From Akkermansiaceae bacterium UBA1315 (GTDB taxonomy: Bacteria > Verrucomicrobiota > Verrucomicrobiia > Verrucomicrobiales > Akkermansiaceae), in contig DBTN01000018.1 in assembly GCA_002307065.1 (NCBI GenBank), forward strand, positions 49,389 to 113,388: a stretch of DNA of 64,000 bases, written 5' to 3'. The translations under genes and the position numbers were made by a program. Shown here in pieces: positions 32,437 through 41,538 of the stretch. The notes below the pieces were generated by a model. It searched no databases and was not told where the DNA came from. It was given only the letters and a program-made list of their open reading frames with translations. Every line of letters starts with the position of its first letter. The first letter of the stretch is position 1.

Positions 32437-33285
32437 ATGTTATTTTTCGAACAACTTCGAGGTGAGCTCCGCAAACTTTTCGCCCGCCCGCGGACCTGGA
32501 TGGGTTATGGCGCGTTCCTGGTGATGGAGGCGGTGATTTTGATCGTCTATAAAATGGACGGTAGCCAGCGGCTGATGCGGCGGATGGTGGAACAAAACGG
32601 GCTGGATTTTTCAACCTACTATAGCTCGCTGACGATTACATTCACGATCATGTTGCTGAGCATGGTGTTGCTCGGCGCGATTTATTTCGCACTGGTCGCC
32701 GGTGATATTGTGGCGAAGGAAAATGAGGACGGGAATTTGCGGCTGGTTTTCGCCCGGCCGATCAGCCGATTCCGGTTGTTGCTGGTAAAATACACCGCCG
32801 TTTGTCTGTACACCTTTTCCTTCGTATTTTTCGTCGGGCTTTCCGGTTACGCGATGGCTGTGGCGGCCGTGGGCTGGCAAGGCGGGCTGTTTGTGATGGA
32901 GCCGAAGATGAAAATTTTCGCTGCCTATGGGGATTGGTCCACAGGTGCGGCGCGGTTGGCGCTTTCCGCCGCGGGCATCGGCATCAGCATGATCACGCTT
33001 TCGTCGATCGCCTTCATGTTTTCCTGTTTTAAAATCAAACCGGCCGCGGCATCGATCATCACCCTGACGATTTTGTTCGTGGATATGATCCTGCAGGAGT
33101 TTCCGTTTTTTAAACCGTATCAGGAATGGTTCATCACATGGCGGATGAGCTCGTGGCTTTTCCTGATGGAAAATCCGATTTCGTGGGCAAAAATCGTCGA
33201 ATCTTACGCGCTGCTTTTCGGACTGAACGTCACGCTGTTCACGATGGGTTGGCTCTCGTTCCAGACGCGAGACTTCAAGACGTAA
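32437..33285 (+). CDS. ABC-2 type permease
   Basis: A 282-aa integral membrane protein that pairs with the ATPase upstream. It has about six TMs, with the first at 20-40 ('GYGAFLVMEAVILIVYKM') and 'DFSTYYSSLTITFTIMLLSM' and 'YGDWSTGAARLALSAAGIGI' later. The length and layout match ABC-2 permeases (NatB/YhaP class). The start is set at ATG 32437: the frame is open to 32221 inside the ATPase gene, but the family N-terminus begins at 'MLFFEQLRGELRKLFARPRT'. The substrate is unknown. A short bidirectional terminator follows. Confidence 0.9.
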   Translation: MLFFEQLRGELRKLFARPRTWMGYGAFLVMEAVILIVYKMDGSQRLMRRMVEQNGLDFSTYYSSLTITFTIMLLSMVLLGAIYFALVAGDIVAKENEDGNLRLVFARPISRFRLLLVKYTAVCLYTFSFVFFVGLSGYAMAVAAVGWQGGLFVMEPKMKIFAAYGDWSTGAARLALSAAGIGISMITLSSIAFMFSCFKIKPAAASIITLTILFVDMILQEFPFFKPYQEWFITWRMSSWLFLMENPISWAKIVESYALLFGLNVTLFTMGWLSFQTRDFKT

Positions 33286-33313
33286 AAAAAACCGGTCAAG
33301 CGGACCGGTTTGG
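33284..33313. terminator. terminator built from two ACCGGT palindromes
   Basis: Stem AAACCGGTC (33289-33297) and GACCGGTTT (33303-33311) with a 5-nt loop. It lies between the permease gene and the convergent M15 gene; on the minus strand it runs into eight T residues, so it is mainly the terminator of the M15 gene. Confidence 0.85.
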
Positions 33314-33318
33314 GAACT

Positions 33319-34011
33319 TTACCAGTTCATGTTTGTCCCACGCGTATCGATGTGGGTGAAGCTGGAGTAGCCGCCGACTCCGCCTTTAAAAAGCCCGCGA
33401 TCGCGGAGATTGCGGGAAGTCGAAGTGACGACCGAAGCGCGCACTGGGAACCGGACATCGACGGCGACGTTTGCCTGGTGCCATGAGCCTTTTTTGGCAC
33501 CGGAGCAGCGGGCATTGTAAATCGGGCAACGGTAAGCGGAAACGATTTCTTCAACCGGTTGATTGAGCTGGACGGCGATGCGGTCCACCACCCGCAGCGT
33601 GTAGCCCATGCGTGTCCACCATGCCTTTGGCGGGAGTTTGTTCCAGACACCGCCTTTTTCCTTCGCGTGCGCTTCGATCACCTGATGGGGGGTGAGACGC
33701 TGAAGGCGAAGAGAGGAAAGATAGCGATTGTAGTCGTTGAGCAAATTTCCCTGCATCTGAACCCATTCCGATGGCAGATCGTCCATTCCGGCGACGGGGG
33801 CTTTGCGTTTGGTGTTCGACGAGCTGGAGCCGTTGACGACGACCACCTTTGGAACGTCCGAGTCTTTTTTCTGAAAGATGAATGCACTCGCCGGGGTAGA
33901 AGAGGCAATCAAACCGAGTCCCGCCAAACTTAAGGCACCGATCGCGCTACGACGATTTGTCAGCGGCGAGTGTTCGTGTGTCAGATTGGAAAGGGATTCA
34001 GAGAAAGACAT
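33319..34011 (-). CDS. M15/DUF882 peptidase (D,D-carboxypeptidase-like)
   Basis: A 230-aa exported protein. The N-terminus is Tat-like: 'LTNRRSAIGALSLAGLGLIA' (RRSAIG for the twin-Arg box). The C-terminal domain has the M15 Zn motifs: 'SAYRCPIYNARCSGAKKGSW' followed by 'HQANVAVDVRF' (H and D ligands) and 'SFTHIDTRG' (second His/Asp). This places it with DUF882/YcbK family murein hydrolases, which cut D-Ala or L,D-links in peptidoglycan. The two conserved Cys could bridge. A Tat signal would mean folded, metal-loaded export. Confidence 0.85.
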   Translation of the reverse strand: MSFSESLSNLTHEHSPLTNRRSAIGALSLAGLGLIASSTPASAFIFQKKDSDVPKVVVVNGSSSSNTKRKAPVAGMDDLPSEWVQMQGNLLNDYNRYLSSLRLQRLTPHQVIEAHAKEKGGVWNKLPPKAWWTRMGYTLRVVDRIAVQLNQPVEEIVSAYRCPIYNARCSGAKKGSWHQANVAVDVRFPVRASVVTSTSRNLRDRGLFKGGVGGYSSFTHIDTRGTNMNW

Positions 34012-34199
34012 AGGCGTGAAGGGGTAAAATGAAGTTAGCGGTTTCCGTGCCAGGAAGTGCGCATTGCATGGGTTGCATTGCGAAATTCACGGCTACCAAA
34101 GCAGCGGAAACCGATGGCGCAAGGAAAAAAGGCCAATTAAATTCCCGGTTTTCCCATTCAGTGTGAGTCACTTGGTCAGAATTGACCGGAATTTGGAGG

Positions 34200-35912
34200 T
34201 CACTTGATTGCTAGGATCTCCCGCCGCCGAAGGCGATACGCGGTGAAAATCCCTGTAACAAAAAGGCCTGCGATTCCGTAGTCGCCAATTTGGGTATAAA
34301 GCGACGTCGGCGGGTTGAGAGGGATTTCCAGCTCGGTCAAAAGCGATCCTCGGGTGAAATGATTACCAGACTTATCAGTTAAGATTTGTGAAGCACTCGT
34401 CACGGGATGAGCGGTTGAGCCTTTGAAATCGACCGCCGCGCTGACGCCGGTATTGGCGCAGCGAAGCATCGGGCGGCGGAGTTCGATGGCGCGGAAACGG
34501 GAATTCGCGAAGTGCATTGCCGCCGCCGGGCTTTCCTTAAACCAGCCGTCGTTGGTGACATTGACGATGAGCTGAGCGCCGGGTCTGACAAATTTGCGAT
34601 TCAGCGCGGGTACCGAGTCTTCGAAGCAGACGCTCGGAATCATGCCGACTGAGTGGCCTTCGATTTCGATGGGGAGCGGTTCGAATGATCCGCCTTCGCT
34701 GAAAGATCCGCCGTATTTCGCGCCGGACTGCTGCTCGTAGATTTTTTTCAAAAGGGGGATCGAATCGACGAAGGGGATCGTCTCCCCGAACATGACCAGA
34801 TGGTTTTTACGAAAGGTCTGAAGATCGTCGTCGGGTGACATCACGGCGATCGAGTTGAAAAATCGGCCGTCGGGTTTCACCATCAATTCCTGATTGGGCG
34901 TCAACTCGCCCTCCAACTCCGTCGCGCCGAAGATCAGGGTGAAAGGTCCCGCCTCGCGGACTCGGGAAATGGTGCGAGTATTTTCCTGCCAAGTTCCCCA
35001 TTCGCCGGTGTCGGCTTTGACGATCCGACCGGTCAGCGCGGTTTCCGGCCAGACGACCCAGTCCGGCCAATCCGGTCCTGCTGGGTCGATGTTTTTCAGG
35101 GCGTTCAGCGTTTCCTCTTCATAACCGAGGTGGACGTCGAGCGCGTCCCACAAAACCCGAGCGGCTTCTTGGGGAATGTTGAGCTGAACGAGCAAGGCCT
35201 TCAGCCGGACCGACTCACCCGGTTTTTCCGAAAGTCTCCAGAGGCCATAGCTGACTACGAGGCCGAGGAGCAACCCGGTGAATGCAAGGTCTCCGACGCC
35301 GTTTTTGGGGCCGTTTTTGATGAGTCGTCGACCGGTTTGTAACACGACCGCTTGAAAAAAAACGACCAACAGCGAAAGCCCGGCGACGCCGAAAAGATCC
35401 GCCGCTTGCGCCATGATTAAATTTTCATGAAACGCAACGCCCATTCCGTTCCAGCCGAATTCCAGCCCGATCGCCCCGCGCAGGTATTCGAAGCCGGCCC
35501 AAACCGCCGCCGTGGAAAATGCCAGCAACAAGCCGCGAACCGGTCCGCCGAGGTTCAAACCGGTCTGGCCGCGATTTTTCCACGGATTCCCGATTGTCGC
35601 CGCGAACGCACCGAAGAAGCCCCAAAAACATCCGAGATACATCGGCAGCGCCACTGATCCGGCGGAAGTCACAATGGAGAGCCACGAAAGCTGAATGAGA
35701 AAAGCAATCGTTCCTGCGACCCAAGCGTAGCCGAAACCTTTCCAGCCGGCTCGTTTTCCATCGATCGACCACAAAACGGCCAGCAGCGGAATCAGCGCGA
35801 TCCAAACGAGATAGGACGCATTCAAAGGCGGCAGCAAGACTGCGGTGATGAGGCCGCTTGCGATCGTTCCTAACCATCGAAACAAGCAGGCGCGCTTTCC
35901 AGAAATTTCCAT
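34200..35912 (-). CDS. lnt: apolipoprotein N-acyltransferase
   Basis: A 570-aa enzyme that adds the third acyl chain to apolipoproteins at the inner membrane. The N-terminal half is polytopic (TMs to about 220), the C-terminal half a nitrilase-like domain with the catalytic triad Glu in 'WVVWPETALTG' (E290), Lys in 'FRKNHLVMFGE' and Cys in 'PSVCFEDSVP', plus the C-terminal TM. A little longer than E. coli Lnt (512). Single gene, with htpG 170 bp upstream on the same strand. The many lipoproteins in this window would be its substrates. Confidence 0.96.
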   Translation of the reverse strand: MEISGKRACLFRWLGTIASGLITAVLLPPLNASYLVWIALIPLLAVLWSIDGKRAGWKGFGYAWVAGTIAFLIQLSWLSIVTSAGSVALPMYLGCFWGFFGAFAATIGNPWKNRGQTGLNLGGPVRGLLLAFSTAAVWAGFEYLRGAIGLEFGWNGMGVAFHENLIMAQAADLFGVAGLSLLVVFFQAVVLQTGRRLIKNGPKNGVGDLAFTGLLLGLVVSYGLWRLSEKPGESVRLKALLVQLNIPQEAARVLWDALDVHLGYEEETLNALKNIDPAGPDWPDWVVWPETALTGRIVKADTGEWGTWQENTRTISRVREAGPFTLIFGATELEGELTPNQELMVKPDGRFFNSIAVMSPDDDLQTFRKNHLVMFGETIPFVDSIPLLKKIYEQQSGAKYGGSFSEGGSFEPLPIEIEGHSVGMIPSVCFEDSVPALNRKFVRPGAQLIVNVTNDGWFKESPAAAMHFANSRFRAIELRRPMLRCANTGVSAAVDFKGSTAHPVTSASQILTDKSGNHFTRGSLLTELEIPLNPPTSLYTQIGDYGIAGLFVTGIFTAYRLRRREILAIK

Positions 35913-36082
35913 GCGCCAGTTTCATCGACCGGTTGGCAGCGGTCCACTGCGAAAACGGAAGGCTGAGAAAACGGAAGCGGCCCGACTGATCACCACCCAG
36001 GGAAAACCCATTAACCTAGGGACGTTCAGGCGGACCGCCTCGTTGTCTTTCGACAAAGTTAACTAAGCACTCGCTGTGCCAA

Positions 36083-37924
36083 TTATTTCAGGACTCGCTC
36101 CAGCAGGCTGTTCATGCGGGCGGCGACGGCTTGCGGATTTTCTACCAAACCGGCTGCAAGCAGCGCTTGATCAGCGAGTTGCGTTCCGATGGCTTCGGCC
36201 AAATCCGGATCCGAGTCTTTGAGCGCCGAAAGCTTTTTCACCAATCCGTGGCTGGCGTTGATTTCCAGCGTGGGCTTGGGCTCGGGCATTTCCTGACCCA
36301 TTGCCTTCATCATCGCGCGAATTTGCGGGGTGGGGGCGTCTTTTTCCGTCAAAGCGATGGCTGGGCTGCCGACGAGGCGTTTTCCGACGGTGACGCCGGA
36401 GACGCGCGAGCTCAGTTTTTCGCCGAGCCATGCGGTGAGCGATGACGAATCGGTTTCGCTGAGTTTTTCCTGATCGTTGGCGAGGTCTTCCATCTCGATC
36501 TCCGCGCGGTCTGCGGGAACGAGCTTTTTGCCGGAGACTTCGGCCAAGGATTGGAAAACGTAGCTGTCGACGACGTCCGTGAAATACGCGACTTCGAGGC
36601 CGCGAGCCTTGAACGCTTCGAGGTAAGGGCCGGTTTCGAGAACTTCGCGAGACGGACCGGTCAGGTAATAAATTTCTTCCTGACCGTCTTTCGCACGAGC
36701 GATGTATTCGGCGAAGCTGCTGACTTTGCCTGGTTCGGTCATCGAGCTTTCGAAACGCAGCAAGCCAGCGAGGGCTTCTTGGTGCTCGTGGCTGGTGGCG
36801 ATGCCTTCTTTGAGGAAACGGCTGAATTTTTCGTGGAACTCGCGGTATTTTTCCGGTTCGTCGGACGCTTGTTTTTCGAGGAATTTCAGGAACCGTTTGG
36901 TGATGAGCTGGTTGAGTTTTCTCACCAAGGCGCTGTCCTGCATGCTTTCGCGGGAAATGTTCAGCGGTAGATCGGCGGAATCGATCACGCCGCGCAGGAA
37001 TCGCAGCCACTCAGGAAGCAAACCGGTCGGCTTGGGATCGATGAGGACCTTTTTGCAATAAAGGGCGACGCCTGGTTCCATCTGGCCCATGCCGAAGCGC
37101 TCGTTGTTTTCGCCGGGGACGAAAAGCAGCGCGTTGATCGAAAGCGGCGCATCGGCGCTGAAGTGCATGGTGAAAAACGGCTCGTCCCAAGCATGAGCGG
37201 TGAACCGGTAAAACTCGGTGTATTCTTCCGGGGTGACCGAGCTTTTGGATTTCAGCCAGAGCGCTTCGACGGTGTTGACGCGCTCGCCATTGAGCAGGAT
37301 CGGGAAGGAAACGAAGTTCGAGTATTTTTTCAGCAGCTCTTTGATCTTGTCTGCCTTGGCAAAGGCTTCGTCTTTCAAGTGCAGCACCATCTTCGATCCG
37401 CGAACGACGTCGTCTGCCGCTTCGATGGTGTAGCCGCCCTGACCGTCACTTTCCCATTTGAAACCGGTAGCACCTGGCTGCCAGGATTTGGTGAAAACCT
37501 CGACCTTATCGGCGGCCATGAAAGCGCTGTAAAATCCGACGCCGAATTGGCCGATCACGTCCGGACCGGTTTCGCCTTTTTCCTTCATCGCTTGGAGAAA
37601 CGCCTTCGTTCCCGAGTGAGCGATCGTGCCGAGGTTTTGCACCAGCTCTTCTTCGGTCATGCCGATGCCGCTGTCGGCGATCGTCAACGTTTTCGCTTCT
37701 TCGTCGGTGGTGATGGTGATTTCAAGCGCCTTGCCCTTTTCCTGGACATCGCCTTCGGTCAGTTCCTTGAGGCGCATTTTTTCCAACGCATCGGACGCGT
37801 TTGAGACCAACTCGCGGACGAAGATTTCCTTATCGGTGTAGAGCGAGTGGATCACGATGTCCAAAAGCTGACGGACTTCCGCCTGGAAAACGTGCTGTTG
37901 CGGGGATTCTTGGGTGGTTGTCAT
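36083..37924 (-). CDS. htpG: chaperone HtpG (bacterial Hsp90)
   Basis: A 613-aa Hsp90. The N-terminal ATPase (GHKL) domain has 'ELVSNASDALEKMR' (N-box Glu/Asn), 'IADSGIGMTEEEL' (G1 DxGxG), 'GQFGVGFYSAFMAADKV' and the 'LHLKDEA' part. The middle domain has 'INALLFVPGENNERFGMG' and the catalytic-Arg region 'PLNISRESMQDSALVRKLN', then the dimerisation part. ATG 37924 gives the natural start 'MTTTQESPQQHVFQAEVRQL'; the frame is open to 37978 without homology. It assists late folding, in particular under heat; no CIRCE element was seen upstream. Confidence 0.97.
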   Translation of the reverse strand: MTTTQESPQQHVFQAEVRQLLDIVIHSLYTDKEIFVRELVSNASDALEKMRLKELTEGDVQEKGKALEITITTDEEAKTLTIADSGIGMTEEELVQNLGTIAHSGTKAFLQAMKEKGETGPDVIGQFGVGFYSAFMAADKVEVFTKSWQPGATGFKWESDGQGGYTIEAADDVVRGSKMVLHLKDEAFAKADKIKELLKKYSNFVSFPILLNGERVNTVEALWLKSKSSVTPEEYTEFYRFTAHAWDEPFFTMHFSADAPLSINALLFVPGENNERFGMGQMEPGVALYCKKVLIDPKPTGLLPEWLRFLRGVIDSADLPLNISRESMQDSALVRKLNQLITKRFLKFLEKQASDEPEKYREFHEKFSRFLKEGIATSHEHQEALAGLLRFESSMTEPGKVSSFAEYIARAKDGQEEIYYLTGPSREVLETGPYLEAFKARGLEVAYFTDVVDSYVFQSLAEVSGKKLVPADRAEIEMEDLANDQEKLSETDSSSLTAWLGEKLSSRVSGVTVGKRLVGSPAIALTEKDAPTPQIRAMMKAMGQEMPEPKPTLEINASHGLVKKLSALKDSDPDLAEAIGTQLADQALLAAGLVENPQAVAARMNSLLERVLK

Positions 37925-38108
37925 TATAAGAAAAGTTGAGAGGCCCGGAAAAAAAGCCCATCCGGACCGGTTAGGCAAGAGTGCCTTTTAAATTGGACCA
38001 CGGACTTGGGTGCGGCTGTTTGGCTGGGGCTTCGCGTCGGACTAAAGTCCGAGATCCCATTTTTACCAGTTGGCGGATTTCGTTGGGACGCGTAGGAATC
38101 CGTCCTCC

Positions 38109-39113
38109 ATGACTCCTGCTCTCGAAACGCTGATGCTCGCTTTTTCCGCTGACGACGGGCTGGCTGTGCCGGAGCGGGCGCTTTTCATCGGGGCGGAGCC
38201 GCATCCGGATTTGAAAAAATGGTCGAGCGTGACCGGTTGGCAGCCGCTGAAACCTCGCGCGGATGCGTGGGAAAAAGCCGGTTTCGCTCGGATCGAAACA
38301 CCCGATGGGAAATGGCCGCTGGTGCTGATGCTCCCCGGAAAATCGCGCGACGAAACGCTGGCGTGGTTCGCGCTGGCGAAAGACCGATTGGAAAACGGTG
38401 GCACAATCGTCGTCGCGATGCCGAACACGGCGGGCGCGGCACGTTTCGAAAAAGAACTTTCGAAAGCAACCGGGTCGGTCACCTCGATCCAGAAACACAA
38501 ATGCCGCGCGTTCTTTGCGACCGATGATGGAACTTGGAGCGACGAAATTTTCGCCGATTGGCGAGCGCTGGGCGGACGCCGGGAGATCGAAAATACGGCA
38601 TTTACCGTAGAAGCCGGAATTTTCAGCGCGGATCACATCGATCCCGGATCGCAGCTTTTGGCGGATCATTTTCCGGCCCATCTTCGTGGCGATGTTGCGG
38701 ATCTTGGAGCGGGCTGGGGATTTCTTTCGGATGCGATTTTAAAGCGATCGACAAAAATCGAGCGACTCGATCTGTTCGAAGCGGATGCGAGAGCGCTGGA
38801 CTGCGCGCGGAACAATCTGGCGCATCACGAAACGGAAATCGGTTTTCATTGGCACGATGTGACGACCGGTTTGCCGCAGGCGTACGATGCGATCATCATG
38901 AATCCGCCGTTCCATACCGGTCAGGCGACGGATGTGGATTTGGGCCGGGCGTTTTTGAGGGTTGCGAGTGCTTCGTTAAAACGTGGCGGGAAATTGCTGC
39001 TCGTCGCGAACCGGCAACTTCCCTACGAAGCGGCGTTGGAGGCGACCGGTTTGGCTTGGCGAAAGATCGCCGAGGACCGCGTTTACAAACTGATTTTCGC
39101 CGAGCGCAGATAA
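38109..39113 (+). CDS. rsmC: RsmC-like 16S rRNA methyltransferase
   Basis: A 334-aa RsmC/RlmG-type methyltransferase. The C-terminal Rossmann fold has 'DVADLGAGWGFLSDAIL' (SAM motif I), 'LDLFEADARALDCARNNLAH' and the N6/N2-amino-group motif 'IIMNPPFHTGQA' (NPPF). The N-terminal half (about 1-160) is the degenerate methyltransferase-like domain of RsmC. The enzyme methylates G1207 of 16S rRNA or a closely related G; which one is not certain. ATG 38109 chosen because the upstream frame to 38070 adds unlikely residues. The rsuA-like gene starts 10 bp after its stop. Confidence 0.88.
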   Translation: MTPALETLMLAFSADDGLAVPERALFIGAEPHPDLKKWSSVTGWQPLKPRADAWEKAGFARIETPDGKWPLVLMLPGKSRDETLAWFALAKDRLENGGTIVVAMPNTAGAARFEKELSKATGSVTSIQKHKCRAFFATDDGTWSDEIFADWRALGGRREIENTAFTVEAGIFSADHIDPGSQLLADHFPAHLRGDVADLGAGWGFLSDAILKRSTKIERLDLFEADARALDCARNNLAHHETEIGFHWHDVTTGLPQAYDAIIMNPPFHTGQATDVDLGRAFLRVASASLKRGGKLLLVANRQLPYEAALEATGLAWRKIAEDRVYKLIFAERR

Positions 39114-39123
39114 ATTTTGTTTT

Positions 39124-39837
39124 ATGAAACTTGTTAAACTTTTGGCCAATCTCGGCTATGGCTCCCGCAAGGAAGTCCAGAAATTCATCCGCGCGGGATC
39201 GGTGACGGATGAAACCGGTGTGCCGCTCGGCGAAAATGAAGTGCCGGCTTTTGAGAAGATTCGTTATCGCGGCGAAGAGCTCGATCCGCCCGCGCCGTTG
39301 GTCATCATGGTGAACAAGCCGGACGGCTACACTTGCAGTTCGGAAGATCCGGGTGAAACGATTTACGATTTATTGCCACCTCGGTTTGCGCACCGGAACC
39401 CGGGTTTGAATCCGGTTGGTCGATTGGATAAAGATACGACCGGTTTGATCCTGATGACGGATGATGGGAAGTTATTGCATAAAATCATTCATCCGAAATC
39501 GAACTGCTTGAAGGTCTATCATGTGACTCTGGATCGCCCTCTCGAAGGTCACGAAACCGAACTTTTTGAATCCGGGACACTCGTGCTCAATAGTGAAACG
39601 CGTCCGCTTCTGCCGGCGAAGCTCGAAGTGCTCGGAGAAAAGCAAGCGCTCGTCACCTTGCACGAGGGAAGATATCATCAGGTTCGCCGCATGTTCGCCG
39701 CAGCGGGAAATCATGTGCTGGAATTGAAGCGAATTTCCATCGGTGGACTCACTTTGCCGGATGATTTGCCGGAAGGTGAATGGCGACAACTGACCGAAGA
39801 GGAGCTTGCGGCGGTTTTCTCGGAGCCAGCCGCTTAG
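39124..39837 (+). CDS. rsuA: RsuA/RluF-family 16S/23S rRNA pseudouridine synthase
   Basis: A 237-aa pseudouridine synthase with an S4 domain (about 1-60, 'LLANLGYGSRKEVQKFIRAG') and catalytic domain holding 'NPVGRLDKDTTGLILMTDDG' (catalytic Asp in GRLDKDT). The C-terminal 'HEGRYHQVRRMFAAAGNHV' and 'LKRISIGGLTL' are family signatures. RsuA modifies U516 of 16S rRNA; RluF and RluB relatives modify 23S rRNA, so the exact position is not fixed. Follows rsmC by 10 bp, suggesting a small rRNA-modification operon. Tail-to-tail overlap of 4 bp with the flavoprotein gene downstream. Confidence 0.92.
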   Translation: MKLVKLLANLGYGSRKEVQKFIRAGSVTDETGVPLGENEVPAFEKIRYRGEELDPPAPLVIMVNKPDGYTCSSEDPGETIYDLLPPRFAHRNPGLNPVGRLDKDTTGLILMTDDGKLLHKIIHPKSNCLKVYHVTLDRPLEGHETELFESGTLVLNSETRPLLPAKLEVLGEKQALVTLHEGRYHQVRRMFAAAGNHVLELKRISIGGLTLPDDLPEGEWRQLTEEELAAVFSEPAA

Positions 39838-41411
39838 CTCACGGCGGTTTGCGTTTCCGTAGTCTCTGAAGGTGAGGAAGCTGCTGCCGCTTTTCCCGCC
39901 GCTCCCCAGCTGCGCCAACCCTCGCGGATTTCGAGCATGGCCCATTCGCGGAGCATGCCGAAAAGCCTCAGGGTGTCTTTGCGATCCAAGGTGAAACCCG
40001 CGAGCGAATAGCGATGGCCTTTATTCATTTTTCCAAGCTGGCCGAGTTTTCGTCGACGCCGTGCGATCTGGGCGAAGCGGCGGTTATAGGTGCGGATGAG
40101 CGCCGAGAAAACCTTTCCGCTCGGAGGAGAGAACGGCGGTGCATGCAGCGCGGATTCGTCTCCGTGGAAAACCGGTTCGACCACTCCCCAATAATAAAGA
40201 CTGAGATCGAGACGGAATGCGAGGCTCATCAAATCATACTCTCCGATGTATTCGTATTTATCTTTGTATAACGCTTCGAACCAGCGGTGATAACTGACGG
40301 AAAAATCACGATTGTAGGAATCGATGATGTTCGGCATTGCCTCGCCGTTGCGCTGCCGGGTGATCAGGTTCGCCGCGCTGCTGGCGGTGAACGAAATCCA
40401 ATCCATTCCAGGACTGTAAAACGGATCCATAAAACCGGCGGCATCGCCGACGAGCACAAATCCGTCACCAGCGAAGGTCGTGCTGTAATAGGCGAGGTTT
40501 TTCCGCCAATGCATATCGTCTTCGGCATAACTCGCGTCGGCCAGCATTTCGGCAGCGACCGGATGTTGCATCAGGAATGCCTTCAATCGGTCGCCCGTTT
40601 TTCCGCCGTCTTGAGGAAACGTGACGAGCCGCTGATCAAAAACCACGCCAACACTGACATCGCCACCCTTCAGAGGAATCCACCAACTCCACCAGCCGTC
40701 GCCGACGATGTGATTGGTCGCCGTGCCGCGGGTTCCGTAAACTGCCTTGGCCCACGCGGGAAATTTTTCGGCCAATTCGCGCCCGTCCCAATCTTTCACC
40801 CCGGTCCAGCGCGACCACGCCGCGGCCGTCGGATGTTCGGTGTTTGAGCGCCACCAGCCTTCCTTGCGGGAAAGCAGCGCGGCGACTCCCGATGCGTCGA
40901 CGATCCAGCGGGCGCTCACCTCATACCGGTTTTCGCCTTGGCGGATTTCCAACGTTTGATGAGATGCCGAATGGAGTCGAACGTTCGCCACGGTCGCGGG
41001 GCGAAGGACTTCGGCACCAGCCGCGACCGCGCGCCGCAGCACTTCCTCGTCGAAGGTGGCGCGGTCGATCTGGTAGGAAGGCAGCCGCGCAAGATAACCG
41101 GGTCCGATTTCGCTGGCTTCGTCGAGGGCTTTGACTTCTTCGTTTTTAAACCAGAAACGCAGGCCTTGTTTGGCGATATGGGATTCGTTGAGGTATCGAG
41201 TCATGCCCAGCACCCGGCCGAGGAAATAGGCGCTCACTTCGACGGTCGCCTCGCCCACGCGCCGGGTGAGTTTCTCGGATTTTTCGACAATCAACACGCG
41301 GATTCCCGGGTTCTGCCGCAGCAGCAGCGTCGCTGTCGCGCTGCCGGAAAGGGCTCCGCCGATGACGATCACGTCGTATTCCGAAGCTGGTGCTGGAGAG
41401 ATTGAAACCAT
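39834..41411 (-). CDS. FAD-dependent monooxygenase/halogenase-like protein A
   Basis: A 525-aa flavoprotein: 'YDVIVIGGALSGSATATLLL' (GxGxxG-type FAD site, here G-G-A-L-S-G), 'WIVDASGVAALLSRKEGWW' and 'GDGFVLVGDAAGFMDPFYSP' (GD motif binding FAD ribityl). 'GDGWWSWWIPLKGGDVSVG' carries a W-W-x-W-W-I-P sequence like the WxWxIP of flavin-dependent halogenases. The family also includes geranylgeranyl reductase-like enzymes, so the reaction is not certain. It is divergent from a second such gene, 127 bp away. C-terminal extension (about 440-525) is Arg-rich. Confidence 0.75.
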   Translation of the reverse strand: MVSISPAPASEYDVIVIGGALSGSATATLLLRQNPGIRVLIVEKSEKLTRRVGEATVEVSAYFLGRVLGMTRYLNESHIAKQGLRFWFKNEEVKALDEASEIGPGYLARLPSYQIDRATFDEEVLRRAVAAGAEVLRPATVANVRLHSASHQTLEIRQGENRYEVSARWIVDASGVAALLSRKEGWWRSNTEHPTAAAWSRWTGVKDWDGRELAEKFPAWAKAVYGTRGTATNHIVGDGWWSWWIPLKGGDVSVGVVFDQRLVTFPQDGGKTGDRLKAFLMQHPVAAEMLADASYAEDDMHWRKNLAYYSTTFAGDGFVLVGDAAGFMDPFYSPGMDWISFTASSAANLITRQRNGEAMPNIIDSYNRDFSVSYHRWFEALYKDKYEYIGEYDLMSLAFRLDLSLYYWGVVEPVFHGDESALHAPPFSPPSGKVFSALIRTYNRRFAQIARRRRKLGQLGKMNKGHRYSLAGFTLDRKDTLRLFGMLREWAMLEIREGWRSWGAAGKAAAASSPSETTETQTAVS

Positions 41412-41538
41412 CTGCCTGATTTTTCACGACCGGTTGAAAATTGCAATCTCTGGTCTTGAGCGTTTCCCCGGTCGGCATTTTTCGAAAGGGTTCAGTGGGC
41501 GATTGAACTTCTCGTCTGGTTCAGCCAACATCGCCGTG

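Noticed and set aside
37925..38108. CIRCE or sigma-32 box before htpG
   Set aside because: No TTAGCACTC-N9-GAGTGCTAA element or convincing heat-shock promoter was found in this intergenic stretch.
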